A DNA stretch of 64,000 nucleotides, from positions 1 through 64,000 of the forward strand of contig SUTB01000005.1 in NCBI GenBank assembly GCA_015063125.1. Direction: 5' to 3'. The stretch comes from Thermoplasmata archaeon. Its GTDB lineage: Archaea > Thermoplasmatota > Thermoplasmata > Methanomassiliicoccales > Methanomethylophilaceae. The translations under genes were made by a program, and so were the position numbers. Positions 40,393 to 48,974 of this stretch are shown here, piece by piece (position 1 is the stretch's first letter; the number at the start of each line of letters is the position of its first letter). Below the pieces are notes generated by a model that did no database searches, was not told the DNA's origin, and worked only from the letters and a program-made list of their open reading frames with translations.

Positions 40393-41745
40393 TCACTGGT
40401 TGAGGTTTCTGGCGAGGTCCTCTACGGCCGTGATGACCACATCCTTGACCATGGAAGTCGGGGGGCAGTAGGCGTTCTCCGAACGTACGAGGAAGTCCTC
40501 CGCCGTCATGCCGTTGATCACTGCGGATGTCAGCCAATCGATGCGTCCGGTTGCCTCTTCTCCTGCGATGATCTGTGCTCCGATGATCCTGTGCGATGTC
40601 CTGTCGGCGAGGACCTTCACGATGAGCTCCTTGCCTCCGGGGTAGTACCTTGCGCGGGTGAGTCCCTGTGCCTTGCCTTCGACGACGTCGACGCCGTACC
40701 ATGATGCGAGTCCCTGGGAGAGTCCGGTTCCAGCGATCTGCTTGTCGCCGATGAAGCTCACCCACGGGCTTGCCACGGGTCCGAAGAGCTTCTTCTCTGG
40801 GGATACAGCATTGTTACCGGCGACCGATCCCTGCTTGACTGCTGTGGAACCGAGCTGACTCATGGTCGCTCCGTTCATGATAGCCGATTCGCACTGGACG
40901 AGGTCCCCTGCGACGTAGATGTCGGGGACCAGCCTGCCCTTCCTGTAGGGCTGGAGCGTCGGTGCGACGATCAGCGCGTTGAGCTGACCGATGTCGAATC
41001 CCAACGCCTTGGGGATGTCGAGGTTGGCGCGGACTCCCGTTGCGAAGATCATGACATCGCAGGGGTACTCCTTCCCATCTGCCGTGACGGACTCGACCTT
41101 GTCGGTTCCCTTCACGGACTGGATAGGTGCCTTCATTACGAACTTGATTCCCATGCCCTCCAGGTGCTTCTGGATGTTGTCGGCCATGTCCTTGTCCGCG
41201 ATACGGGGGATGACCTGATTCATCATCTCGATGACGGTCACGTCTTTTCCCATGTTCTTGAACGATACCGCGAGCTCCAGTCCGATGACACCGGCTCCTC
41301 CGATGACGATGTTCTTTGCCGTCTTGAGAGCTTCCTGGATGTCCTTTCCGTCCCTGATGGTCCTCACTATGAAGACGTTCTTCAGGGATGTGCCCTCGAT
41401 CGGGGGAACGAAAACCTTTCCTCCGGTCGCGATCACAAGTGAGTCGTATGCGTATGCTTTTCCGCCGGCTGTGACGGTCTTGGCAGCATCATCCACGGAC
41501 TCGACTGTCGTCTTGGTGTACACCTTTATCCCGCGCTCCTTCTCGTAGAAGTCGGGTGTGTGCATGACGATGTCGGTCCATTTGCTCTTCCCCTCGATAC
41601 CCCACGGGATAGCGCAAGGAGAATAGGCGATGTCCTCGTCCTCCGTGAAGACGGTGACCTCGCATCCAGGGTCTTTGGCCCTGGCGGTGGAGGCGGCAGT
41701 CATTCCAGCCGCTCCTGAACCGATTACGATTACTTTCTTAGCCAT
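40393..41745 (-). CDS. FAD-dependent pyridine nucleotide-disulfide oxidoreductase (CoA-disulfide reductase/NADH oxidase type)
   Basis: A 450-residue flavoenzyme with an N-terminal FAD loop (VIGSGAAG, residues 8-15), a redox cysteine C44 in YSPCAIPW, an NAD(P)H loop (IGGAGVIGLE), the second FAD motif (IYVAGDLVQ) and a C-terminal dimerisation domain. A single active cysteine places it with CoA-disulfide reductases, NADH oxidases and peroxidases rather than with CXXXXC reductases. It probably acts in thiol or oxygen defence. Its substrate cannot be assigned. Confidence 0.9.
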   Translation of the reverse strand: MAKKVIVIGSGAAGMTAASTARAKDPGCEVTVFTEDEDIAYSPCAIPWGIEGKSKWTDIVMHTPDFYEKERGIKVYTKTTVESVDDAAKTVTAGGKAYAYDSLVIATGGKVFVPPIEGTSLKNVFIVRTIRDGKDIQEALKTAKNIVIGGAGVIGLELAVSFKNMGKDVTVIEMMNQVIPRIADKDMADNIQKHLEGMGIKFVMKAPIQSVKGTDKVESVTADGKEYPCDVMIFATGVRANLDIPKALGFDIGQLNALIVAPTLQPYRKGRLVPDIYVAGDLVQCESAIMNGATMSQLGSTAVKQGSVAGNNAVSPEKKLFGPVASPWVSFIGDKQIAGTGLSQGLASWYGVDVVEGKAQGLTRARYYPGGKELIVKVLADRTSHRIIGAQIIAGEEATGRIDWLTSAVINGMTAEDFLVRSENAYCPPTSMVKDVVITAVEDLARNLNQ

Positions 41746-41894
41746 AAGGCTCCTCCGTTCCGAATAAGAGATTCTATTAATAAGGAATGGTAAGGAAGAG
41801 GGTCAAGGGAAAGCTCGCGAGATCAGGATCGGGATGTGTTTTCCGCTACCAATCATTAAATCCGCCCCTTGATATACTGAAATCAGGCGTCCAG

Positions 41895-42887
41895 ATGAAA
41901 GACAAGAGATCCCCGTCGGAACCAGAGGCCCTCTGGAAAGAGGACGACATGGTCGACGGACAGAAGGTCAAGGCGATGGTCATGATCATGCGCACCAACG
42001 GCTGCTGCTGGGTTAAGCACGGCGGCTGCACCATGTGCGGATACAAGGAGGCCTCGCTGATGAACGTCACACCGGAGGATCTCCTGAAGCAGCTGGACCA
42101 GGCATTGTCAAGGTACAAGGACGAGCCTTTCGTCAAGATGTACACTTCCGGAAGCTTCCTCGACGACAACGAGATCCCCCCTGAGGTCAGGGAGAGGATA
42201 TTCGATGCGTTCAAGGGATGCAAGAGGCTCCTCTTCGAGAGCCGTCCCGAGTTCATCACCGAGGATGTGGTCAAGAAACTCCCGAAGAACGTAACCGTCG
42301 CATTGGGATTGGAGAGCTCTGACCCTAAGGTGCTAGAGGTTTCCGTTCACAAGGGATTCACCCCCGAGGACATCAAGAGGGCAGGCGAACTGCTCAAGGC
42401 GAACGGCCTCGGTGTGAGGACCTACCTTCTCCTGAAGCCCCCGTTCATGACGGAGCAGATGGCCATAGAGGATGCGGTGAGGTCCGCAAGGTTCGCGGAT
42501 CCATTCTCCGATGAGATATCGATCAACCCCCTCAACGTGCAGAGGGCCACCTATGTGGAGCGTCTCTGGAAGAGGGGAGAGTTCAGGTCACCGTGGATCT
42601 GGTCGCTCATCGAGGTGTTCAAGGAACTGTCCGGTACCGTCAACGCGCGCATCATGTCCTCTCCGTCGGGCGGAGGGGCGATGAGGGGCGTGCACAACTG
42701 CGGAGAGTGCGACATGAAGGCGCTCGAGGCCATTGAGAAATTCAGTTACTCGCAGGACGTCAAGGACCTTGACGTCACCTGCAAATGCATCCCCAAGTGG
42801 GAGGCCTACAAGAGGTCCGAGACGATCCTCGGATCCCCTGCCGATCTCGACAGGGACTTTGAAAACGAGTTAGTTTTGAGGATGTGA
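41895..42887 (+). CDS. Archaeosine biosynthesis radical SAM protein RaSEA
   Basis: A 330-residue radical SAM enzyme with the RaSEA/COG1244 pattern: cysteines at 37/38, 45 and 48 in NGCCWVKHGGCTMCGY, MYTSGSFLD, FESRPEFI, ALGLESSD and a C-terminal CGECD and CKCIPKWE. With ArcS it converts preQ0-lysine on tRNA G15 to archaeosine. The start at 41895 was chosen on family length; a CATTAAATC box lies 35 nt upstream. A DUF5611 gene follows 4 bp later. Confidence 0.9.
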   Translation: MKDKRSPSEPEALWKEDDMVDGQKVKAMVMIMRTNGCCWVKHGGCTMCGYKEASLMNVTPEDLLKQLDQALSRYKDEPFVKMYTSGSFLDDNEIPPEVRERIFDAFKGCKRLLFESRPEFITEDVVKKLPKNVTVALGLESSDPKVLEVSVHKGFTPEDIKRAGELLKANGLGVRTYLLLKPPFMTEQMAIEDAVRSARFADPFSDEISINPLNVQRATYVERLWKRGEFRSPWIWSLIEVFKELSGTVNARIMSSPSGGGAMRGVHNCGECDMKALEAIEKFSYSQDVKDLDVTCKCIPKWEAYKRSETILGSPADLDRDFENELVLRM

Positions 42888-42891
42888 ATCG

Positions 42892-43221
42892 ATGGATTAC
42901 GATATCAAAAAGGGATGGTTCAAGAATATCGAAGGGGATGCACTGGCACAGTTGATGGAACAGGTGTTCGGCAACGTGAAGAAGGACGGCGACAAGTACG
43001 TCTCGTCCTATGGTGTAATGGAGTCCATCGTGGTCACCGTCATCAACAAGGACAAGATGGACATCACCGTCACGAACGTCGCAGATGCGAAGGGTCGCTC
43101 CGACGATGAGATCATGGACAGCAAGAGGAAGCTCAACATCTTCGCGGAGAAGGCGACGGGCTTCGATGCTAAGGCCCGCATGAAGAGGGCTCAGAAGAAG
43201 GCGAAGGAAGGCACTCTCTGA
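42892..43221 (+). CDS. DUF5611 archaeal protein
   Basis: A 109-residue protein restricted to archaea. The pattern YDIKKGWFKNIEGDALAQLM, a YGVMESIVV strand and the basic C-terminal RKLNIFAEKATGFDAKARMKRA match DUF5611. Function unknown. It is coupled to the RaSEA gene, suggesting a possible link to tRNA modification. Confidence 0.8.
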   Translation: MDYDIKKGWFKNIEGDALAQLMEQVFGNVKKDGDKYVSSYGVMESIVVTVINKDKMDITVTNVADAKGRSDDEIMDSKRKLNIFAEKATGFDAKARMKRAQKKAKEGTL

Positions 43222-43240
43222 TCCCAAACCTATTTTTCCA

Positions 43241-43272
43241 CGCTCCCGCTTCTATAATAATAAGAACGCGGG
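43241..43272 (+). terminator. Inverted repeat between DUF5611 and the ribosomal operon
   Basis: CTCCCGC and GCGGGAG flank an 18-nt A/T-rich spacer, about 20 nt after the DUF5611 stop and just before the TATA box of the ribosomal operon. Either a terminator or a regulatory dyad. Confidence 0.45.
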
Positions 43273-43277
43273 AGTAA

Positions 43278-43290
43278 CTTTATATATAAC
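43278..43290 (+). promoter_or_regulatory. Ribosomal operon promoter
   Basis: CTTTATATATAAC, a strong TATA box, predicts transcription start near 43310 and a 5' leader of about 170 nt before the L3 ATG. Confidence 0.7.
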
Positions 43291-43309
43291 TCCTCTATAC
43301 CAACTTTTG

Positions 43310-43482
43310 GATTGGACATAATAGTGTCCGACCAGACGCACCGGGCAATGCGGTTGCAACCCACGTCTGCTTCACACGCTACGGCTTTTGGAAGCGAATA
43401 TGGCGTCACGGTCGGAACATTAAGACGTTCGTCTGATAAAGCGCGAGGTTAGCGAAGAGACCCTCGCAGGTATGTGTAAAAT
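43310..43482 (+). promoter_or_regulatory. Structured leader of the ribosomal-protein operon
   Basis: The 173-nt leader folds into a three-way junction: P1 pairs 43325-43333 with 43410-43419 (9 bp, one bulge), P2 pairs AGACG (43334-43338) with CGTCT (43364-43368), and P3 pairs ACGC (43376-43379) with GCGT (43403-43406). A small hairpin AGACG-TT-CGTCT (43423-43434) and a second, GCGAGG/CCTCGC (43443-43448/43462-43467), follow; the last ends 15 nt before the start codon. It contains no credible peptide. Such a leader suits feedback control by a ribosomal protein, but no known family is recognised. Confidence 0.55.
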
Positions 43483-44481
43483 ATGCCACAAAGAAGACGT
43501 CCACAGAAAGGATCTAGGGCATTCGGCCCTAGGAAGAGAGCTCAGTCTCAGACACCGAGGCTCGACTCTTGGCCAGAGGTCAGCGGAGCCCCTAAAATCC
43601 AGGGTTTTGCAGGCTACAAGGCGGGAATGACACACGCTTTCATCGTTGACAAGCGTGCAAAGAGCACCACCTCCGGAATGGAGCTCCAGGTGCCCGTGAC
43701 CGTCGTCGAGGTTCCCCCGATGAAGATCGCGGCAGTCAGATTCTACGAGAGCAGCATCGTCGGACTGAAGACAGCAGGAGAGGTCTGGGCAAAGGACCTC
43801 GACCCGCTCCTCGACAGGCGCCTCAACGTTCCCAAGAACCACGAGGAAGCGACATTCGCAAGGTATGACGGCCTGGACATCGAAGATGTCCGCGTACTGG
43901 CCTACACCCAGCCCAAAGTCGTTTCCGGTGTACCCAAGAAGGTACCCGACCTCATGGAGCTCAGGATCGGAGGCGGAACAATCGATGAGAGGGTTGCATA
44001 CGCAAAGCAGATACTCGGTACCGAGGTTGGCTTTACCGACTTCTCCCCCGAGGGATCACTGGTCGATGTCATCGCAGTGACCAAGGGAAAGGGATTCCAG
44101 GGAGTCACCAAGAGGTGGGGAGTCAAGCTCCTGTCACACAGGAACAGCAAGCACCGCCGCGGAATCGGTAACCTTGGACCCAAAAGACCCGGATACGTCA
44201 GGTCGACTGTACCTGGATCCGGACAGATGGGATACCACCAGAGGACCGAGTTCAACAAGAAAGTCGTCAAGGTTGGAGCCGACGGAACTGAGGTAACCCC
44301 TAAGGGAGGATTCCTCAACTACGGAGAGGTCAGGAACACCTACGTCCTCATCCACGGATCCGTCCCCGGACCCACCAAGAGGCTCATCAGATTCAGAGAT
44401 GCGACCAGGATGCCCAAGAAGGCAGACACCGAGGCGGTCGACGTCACTTACGTCTCCGTCGAATCAAAGCAGGGGGCATGA
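43483..44481 (+). CDS. rpl3: Ribosomal protein uL3
   Basis: A 332-residue large-subunit protein, first gene of the S10-spc-like operon. The long archaeal N-terminal tail (RRRPQKGSRAFGPRKRAQ), VTKGKGFQGVTKRW, the conserved internal loop reaching the peptidyl-transferase centre (HRNSKHRRGIGNLGPKRPG) and GQMGYHQRTEFNKKV are all present. The ATG at 43483 follows a structured leader. Confidence 0.97.
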   Translation: MPQRRRPQKGSRAFGPRKRAQSQTPRLDSWPEVSGAPKIQGFAGYKAGMTHAFIVDKRAKSTTSGMELQVPVTVVEVPPMKIAAVRFYESSIVGLKTAGEVWAKDLDPLLDRRLNVPKNHEEATFARYDGLDIEDVRVLAYTQPKVVSGVPKKVPDLMELRIGGGTIDERVAYAKQILGTEVGFTDFSPEGSLVDVIAVTKGKGFQGVTKRWGVKLLSHRNSKHRRGIGNLGPKRPGYVRSTVPGSGQMGYHQRTEFNKKVVKVGADGTEVTPKGGFLNYGEVRNTYVLIHGSVPGPTKRLIRFRDATRMPKKADTEAVDVTYVSVESKQGA

Positions 44482-44485
44482 GTAA

Positions 44486-45265
44486 ATGGCAGCAACCACA
44501 AATGTTTATGGATTGAACGGTGCGGTCGAGGGATCCGTCAAGATCCCCGAGGCATTCGAGACCCCCTACAGGCCCGACATCATCAAGAAGGCGGTCCTCG
44601 CAGCTGCAGCCAACGGCAGGCAGCCCTACGGACCCGCACCCAGGTCGGGAATGAGGCACGCGGTCAGCTTCCGCGGAAAGGGTACCGGATCCGCACGTAA
44701 CCAGAGGATCCACGGACTCGGAAAGGCCGGAGAGTCACCCAACAACGTCTCGGGAAGGAGGGCACACCCGCCAGTACCTGAGAGGATCTGGGCACAGAAG
44801 GTCAACAAGAAAGAGGCAAAGATAGCACGCGCTTCCGCACTGGCAGCAACAGGCTGTGCGGACTGTGTCAAGGCACGCGGTCACCAGTTCGATGACAACG
44901 TCTCCTTCCCCATCGTCGTCGACGACAAGTTCAACGAGATGAAGGAGACCTCAGCAGTCATCGAGCTCTTCGAGAAGATCGGAATCGGCTACGACCTTGA
45001 CCGTGCAAAAGAGGGACGCAAGATCCGTGCAGGAAGGGGAACAATGAGGAACAGAAAGTACCGCACCCCCGTTTCCGTGCTCATCGTCGTCGCAGATGAC
45101 GAGAGGAACGCACCCATCTTCAAGAGCGCAGCGAACATCCCCGGAGTGACCATTGAGGAAGTCAAGACACTCAGCACGAGCATCCTCGCACCCGGTGGAG
45201 ACGCAGGAAGGCTCACTGTCTACACCAAGGCAGCCATCGAAGCTATCGGAGGTTGGACACAATGA
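44486..45265 (+). CDS. rpl4: Ribosomal protein uL4
   Basis: A 259-residue protein, archaeal/eukaryotic length. The internal loop that lines the exit tunnel (MRHAVSFRGKGTGSARNQRI and GRRAHPPVPE) is clear. In bacteria L4 represses the S10 operon; whether it does so here through the structured leader is open. Overlaps the next gene by ATGA. Confidence 0.97.
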   Translation: MAATTNVYGLNGAVEGSVKIPEAFETPYRPDIIKKAVLAAAANGRQPYGPAPRSGMRHAVSFRGKGTGSARNQRIHGLGKAGESPNNVSGRRAHPPVPERIWAQKVNKKEAKIARASALAATGCADCVKARGHQFDDNVSFPIVVDDKFNEMKETSAVIELFEKIGIGYDLDRAKEGRKIRAGRGTMRNRKYRTPVSVLIVVADDERNAPIFKSAANIPGVTIEEVKTLSTSILAPGGDAGRLTVYTKAAIEAIGGWTQ

Positions 45266-45543
45266 AGCAGAGTGATGTTCTCATCAGGCCGTTCGTGACT
45301 GAGAAGTCGACGAACCACATGACCGGAACCCCCACACAGGACTTCAAGGACGGAAACAAGCTCGAGTTCATCGTCAACAGGCACGCTGACAAAGAGATGA
45401 TCAAGACCGTCTTCGAAGAGCGTTTCGAGGTCAAAGTAGAGAAAGTCTGGACAAGAATCCAGAAGGACGGAAAGCACGCCATCATCAAACTGGCAGACGG
45501 ATACTCTGCAGAGGATGTTGGTATGAGAGTCGGAGTCTTCTGA
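45262..45543 (+). CDS. rpl23: Ribosomal protein uL23
   Basis: A 93-residue protein (MKQSDVLIRPFVTEKST, FEVKVEKVWTR). It sits at the tunnel exit and docks SRP and NAC. The start at 45262 is set by the ATGA overlap with the uL4 stop codon. Confidence 0.95.
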   Translation: MKQSDVLIRPFVTEKSTNHMTGTPTQDFKDGNKLEFIVNRHADKEMIKTVFEERFEVKVEKVWTRIQKDGKHAIIKLADGYSAEDVGMRVGVF

Positions 45544-45554
45544 GGTGAGTGATT

Positions 45555-46250
45555 ATGGGAAAAAGATTGATACCAATGAGAAGGGGTCGCGGAACCTCTT
45601 TGTACCGCTCGCCCAGCCACAGGCACGTCGATGATGTCAGGCTCCCCGCGTTCAACGAGGGCAAGGCAGTCATCAAGGACCTGATTCAGGCGCCCGGAAG
45701 GACATGCCCTCTCGCAGTCCTTGACATCGATGGAAAGACGGACTACCAGCTGGCAGTCGAGGGAACCAAGGTCGGACAGACCATCATGATTGGCGGAACC
45801 CAGGTCGCAGCAGGAAACATCCTGATGCTCGCCAACATCCCCGAGGGAACCCTCGTGCACAACGTCGAGGCAAGGCCCGGCGACGGCGGAAAGTTCGTGA
45901 AGACCGCAGGATCCTCCGGAACAGTCGTTTCCAGGGGAGACAAGGTCAACGTCCTGATGCCCTCAGGAGCCATCAAAGAGTTCAGCCCCAACTGCCGCGC
46001 CGCAATCGGTGTCGTAGCTGGAGGCGGAAGGGGAGACAAGCCCCTCGCGAAAGCAGGTAAGAACGTTCTGACACTCAGGTCCAGGTCCAAGGCACCCTTC
46101 AAGACGAAGGGAGTCGCAATGAACCCTGTCGACCACCCCCACGGAGGAGGTAGCCACGCCCACGTCGGAGGACCCAACTGTCAGAAGAGAACAGCATCGC
46201 CTGGTCAGAAGGTAGGATTCCTGCCTCCTAAGAAGAAAGTAAGGAAGTGA
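45555..46250 (+). CDS. rpl2: Ribosomal protein uL2
   Basis: A 231-residue protein with the GKRLIPMRRGRGT start, the RBD region and the conserved MNPVDHPHGGGSHAHVGG loop that contacts the peptidyl-transferase centre. GAGGTG lies 8 nt before the ATG at 45555, which fixes the start. Confidence 0.97.
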   Translation: MGKRLIPMRRGRGTSLYRSPSHRHVDDVRLPAFNEGKAVIKDLIQAPGRTCPLAVLDIDGKTDYQLAVEGTKVGQTIMIGGTQVAAGNILMLANIPEGTLVHNVEARPGDGGKFVKTAGSSGTVVSRGDKVNVLMPSGAIKEFSPNCRAAIGVVAGGGRGDKPLAKAGKNVLTLRSRSKAPFKTKGVAMNPVDHPHGGGSHAHVGGPNCQKRTASPGQKVGFLPPKKKVRK

Positions 46251-46255
46251 TTGCA

Positions 46256-46717
46256 ATGGCAAAGAAGATTATTGCAGGATCGGCAAAAGCCTCGAGGAGG
46301 AAGTCCAGGAAGAAGGCGTCGGCAATCCAGGCACGCAGGAAGAAGGAGTTCCTGTACCGCGGATTCACGATGGAAGAGCTTCTGGCCATGCCTTTCGAAG
46401 AGGTCCTCGGACTCATGCCCTCACGCTCAAGGAGGACATACCTCCGCGGTCTGAACTACGAGCAGCAGCTCCTGTTCGACAAGCTGAAGGACGCAACAGA
46501 GCCCGTCAGGACACACCGCAGGGACTTGCCTATCATCCCCCAGTTCGTGGGAAAGACCGTCAGCGTATACAACGGTCAGAATTTCAAAGACGTAGAGATC
46601 AAGCCTGAGATGATCGGCTGCTTCATCGGAGAGTTCGTCCAGACAAGGAAGCCTCCAGTGCACTCCGGACCCGGAGTCGGTGCGACCAGATCATCTAAGT
46701 TCATGCCGTTGAAGTGA
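46256..46717 (+). CDS. rps19: Ribosomal protein uS19
   Basis: A 153-residue archaeal-length S19. It has a Lys/Arg-rich N terminus (ASRRKSRKKASAIQARRKKE) and the core ending in VQTRKPPVHSGPGVGATRSS; it binds 16S rRNA in the small-subunit head with S13. Start at 46256 (MAKKII) with TGATTGCA upstream. Confidence 0.95.
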   Translation: MAKKIIAGSAKASRRKSRKKASAIQARRKKEFLYRGFTMEELLAMPFEEVLGLMPSRSRRTYLRGLNYEQQLLFDKLKDATEPVRTHRRDLPIIPQFVGKTVSVYNGQNFKDVEIKPEMIGCFIGEFVQTRKPPVHSGPGVGATRSSKFMPLK

Positions 46718-46727
46718 GGTGTCAGAT

Positions 46728-47180
46728 ATGGTTAATTCAGGTTATACTGCAGTAGCTGACCCCGACACAACCGCAAAGGCGCTCGGAAGGGAGATGCCCG
46801 TCTCCCCCAAGTTCGCCCGCGAGGTCGCAGGCATGGTCCGCGGAATGAAGCTCGAGACAGCCCAGAGGGCTCTCGAGGAAGTGATCGAGAAGAAGAGGCC
46901 CGTTCCCCTTAAGAGATACAACAAGAGAGTATCTCACAAGGCGGGAGTCGGACCCGGAAGATACCCCGTCAAGGCGGCCAAGGCCATCCTCAGCGTCATC
47001 GACAGCGCAGCTGCGAACGCAGAGTTCAAGGGTCTGGACACATCCAACCTGGCCATCGCGACCATCTCTGTTTCCAGAGGACAGGTCATCCCCGGACACA
47101 TGCCCAGGGCACACGGACGTGCGACGGAGTGGAACCAGGACACGATCAACGTAGAAGTCATCCTCCAGGAGGTTGAGTGA
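46728..47180 (+). CDS. rpl22: Ribosomal protein uL22
   Basis: A 150-residue protein. The ARAHGRATEW-like tip (MPRAHGRATEWNQD) belongs to the beta-hairpin that lines the exit tunnel. The start at 46728 is preferred over a GTG at 46719 because GAGGTG then has normal spacing. Confidence 0.95.
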   Translation: MVNSGYTAVADPDTTAKALGREMPVSPKFAREVAGMVRGMKLETAQRALEEVIEKKRPVPLKRYNKRVSHKAGVGPGRYPVKAAKAILSVIDSAAANAEFKGLDTSNLAIATISVSRGQVIPGHMPRAHGRATEWNQDTINVEVILQEVE

Positions 47181-47181
47181 A

Positions 47182-47874
47182 ATGGCAGCAGAGAGAAAGA
47201 TCGTTGCCGAGCACGTCCGCAGGGTTCTCCTCAAGGAGTACCTCATGAAGGAGGTAAGCCGTGCGGGATTCGGAGGACTCGACGTCCAGAGGACACCCAT
47301 GGGAACCCGTGTCATCCTCACGACCGAGAGGCCCGGGCTCGTCATCGGAAGGCGCGGTCAGACAATCAAGAATCTGACCCAGGTAATTGAGGAGCAGTTC
47401 GGATTCGACAACCCCCAGATCGAGGTCCAGGAAGTCCAGAACGCTAGCCTCAACGCACAGATCATGGCCGAGAAGCTTGCCTTCTCCCTCGAGAGGGGAT
47501 GGCACTTCCGCAGAGCAGGACACTCCACGGTCCGCAGGATCATGGATTCCGGAGCTCGCGGATGCTACATCATCGTGGCAGGAAAGCTCTCCGGTCAGAG
47601 GCACAGAACCGAGAAGTTCAAAGAGGGTAACATCAAATTCTGTGGAGAGACGAAGGCCCAGTTCATCGAGCATGGATATGCGGTCGCTAAGCTCAAGATG
47701 GGAGTTATCGGAGTTACCGTCGAGATCATGGTCAAGGACGCAAAGATGCCCGCGGACATCACAGTCTTGAACAAGACTGAGGCCGCAGCAGTGCTCCCTG
47801 ACCTCTTCAACGCACCCGCACCTGTCGAGGCACCCGCCGAGGCAGAGGCACCCGTAGCAGAGGAGGTCGAGTGA
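47182..47874 (+). CDS. rps3: Ribosomal protein uS3
   Basis: A 230-residue small-subunit protein with an N-terminal KH domain (RPGLVIGRRGQTIKNLT), the conserved middle HFRRAGHSTVRRIMDSG and an Ala/Pro/Glu-rich C-terminal tail. It forms part of the mRNA entry channel and helicase site. Confidence 0.96.
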   Translation: MAAERKIVAEHVRRVLLKEYLMKEVSRAGFGGLDVQRTPMGTRVILTTERPGLVIGRRGQTIKNLTQVIEEQFGFDNPQIEVQEVQNASLNAQIMAEKLAFSLERGWHFRRAGHSTVRRIMDSGARGCYIIVAGKLSGQRHRTEKFKEGNIKFCGETKAQFIEHGYAVAKLKMGVIGVTVEIMVKDAKMPADITVLNKTEAAAVLPDLFNAPAPVEAPAEAEAPVAEEVE

Positions 47875-47876
47875 CC

Positions 47877-48080
47877 ATGTCCGGACTCAAAACAGCAGAC
47901 ATCAGGAACATGTCCGTCGAGGAGCGCAACCAGAAACTGAAAGAGCTCCGCGACGAGCTGATGCACGAGAGGGGAGTCTCCGCCATGGGCGGTGCCCCCT
48001 CGAGCCCCGGAGCCATCAAGGCTCTCAGGCTCAACATCGCACGCATCCTGACCGTCCAGAAGGAGGAGGAAAAAATCTGA
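47877..48080 (+). CDS. rpl29: Ribosomal protein uL29
   Basis: A 67-residue two-helix protein (DIRNMSVEERNQKLKELRDE ... IKALRLNIARILTV). It lies next to uL23 at the tunnel exit. The ATG at 47877 is just after the uS3 stop; its own TGA overlaps the SUI1 ATG. Confidence 0.93.
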   Translation: MSGLKTADIRNMSVEERNQKLKELRDELMHERGVSAMGGAPSSPGAIKALRLNIARILTVQKEEEKI

Positions 48081-48379
48081 TGGCTGAGATTTGCCCAGTA
48101 TGTGGATTGCCTAAGGAACTCTGCATGTGCGAGGAGATCGCACGCGAGCAGCAGACCGTAAGGATCTCAGTCGACAGCCGCAGGTACGGAAAGATGGTCA
48201 CTGTCATCGACGGAATCGATGAGAATGACATCGACATCGGAGACCTGGCGAAACAGCTGAAGAACAAATGCGCCGCCGGCGGAACATACAAGGACGGACG
48301 CATCGAACTCCAGGGAGACCACAAGAAGAAAGTGAAGCTCGTCCTGGAGGACATGGGATTCCGCACAGAGGTAAGATGA
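48080..48379 (+). CDS. Translation initiation factor aIF1 (SUI1)
   Basis: A 99-residue SUI1 protein with an N-terminal cysteine motif (C5, C8, C15, C17) before the core ending KKKVKLVLEDMGF. aIF1 binds the small-subunit P site and enforces start-codon fidelity. Placed between uL29 and Rnp1, as in many archaea; starts within the uL29 stop codon and overlaps Rnp1 by ATGA. Confidence 0.94.
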   Translation: MAEICPVCGLPKELCMCEEIAREQQTVRISVDSRRYGKMVTVIDGIDENDIDIGDLAKQLKNKCAAGGTYKDGRIELQGDHKKKVKLVLEDMGFRTEVR

Positions 48380-48630
48380 AAGATAATCTCTTCATGAGAA
48401 CTGAGCTCATTGGATTGGACGTGGAAGTGCTGTCTTCACCATACTCGGGAATATCCGGTAAGGTGGTTGACGAGACGAAGAACACGTTTACCATCGATTC
48501 GGCCGGAACTGAGAGAATGGTACCCAAGTCAGGCAATGAGTTCAGGTTCACATATGAAGGCAGAACAATCGACATCATCGGATCAAAGATAGTTTACCGA
48601 CCAGAGGACAGAATCAAGAAGGTTAGGTGA
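48376..48630 (+). CDS. rnp1: Ribonuclease P protein component 1 (Rpp29/Pop4)
   Basis: An 84-residue Sm-like barrel protein (ELIGLDVEVLSSPYSG, GKVVDETKNTFTI). It binds the specificity region of RNase P RNA, with Rpp21, for tRNA 5' maturation. Its position between SUI1 and uS17 is the standard archaeal one. The RNase P RNA itself was not found in the window. Confidence 0.93.
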   Translation: MKDNLFMRTELIGLDVEVLSSPYSGISGKVVDETKNTFTIDSAGTERMVPKSGNEFRFTYEGRTIDIIGSKIVYRPEDRIKKVR

Positions 48631-48636
48631 ATAAAA

Positions 48637-48969
48637 ATGACAGCAAAAATCAAGGACATCGGAATCGACGTCGTCCCTCCAACTTCGGAGTGCAATGACC
48701 CCAACTGCCCCTTCCACGGGACACTGGGAGTCCGCGGACAGACGATCGACGGAGTAGTTGCCACGGTCAGGATGAACAAGACCGTCGTGGTAGAGCGCAA
48801 CTACCTCAGGTACATGCACAAATACGAGAGGTACGAGAAGAAATCGAGCAGGTACGTCGCACACGCGGCACCCTGCCTCGGTCTCAAGGTCGGAGACAGG
48901 GTCACAATTGCCGAGTGCAGGCCCCTGTCCAAGACAGTAACTTTCGCAGTCATCGAGAAGAAGGAGTGA
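48637..48969 (+). CDS. rps17: Ribosomal protein uS17
   Basis: A 110-residue OB-fold protein of archaeal length. TVRMNKTVVVERNYLRYMHKY-like strands (starting at about residue 47) and the KVGDRVTIAECRPLSKT segment are diagnostic; it binds helix 11 of 16S rRNA. Confidence 0.96.
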   Translation: MTAKIKDIGIDVVPPTSECNDPNCPFHGTLGVRGQTIDGVVATVRMNKTVVVERNYLRYMHKYERYEKKSSRYVAHAAPCLGLKVGDRVTIAECRPLSKTVTFAVIEKKE

Positions 48970-48974
48970 TCTAA

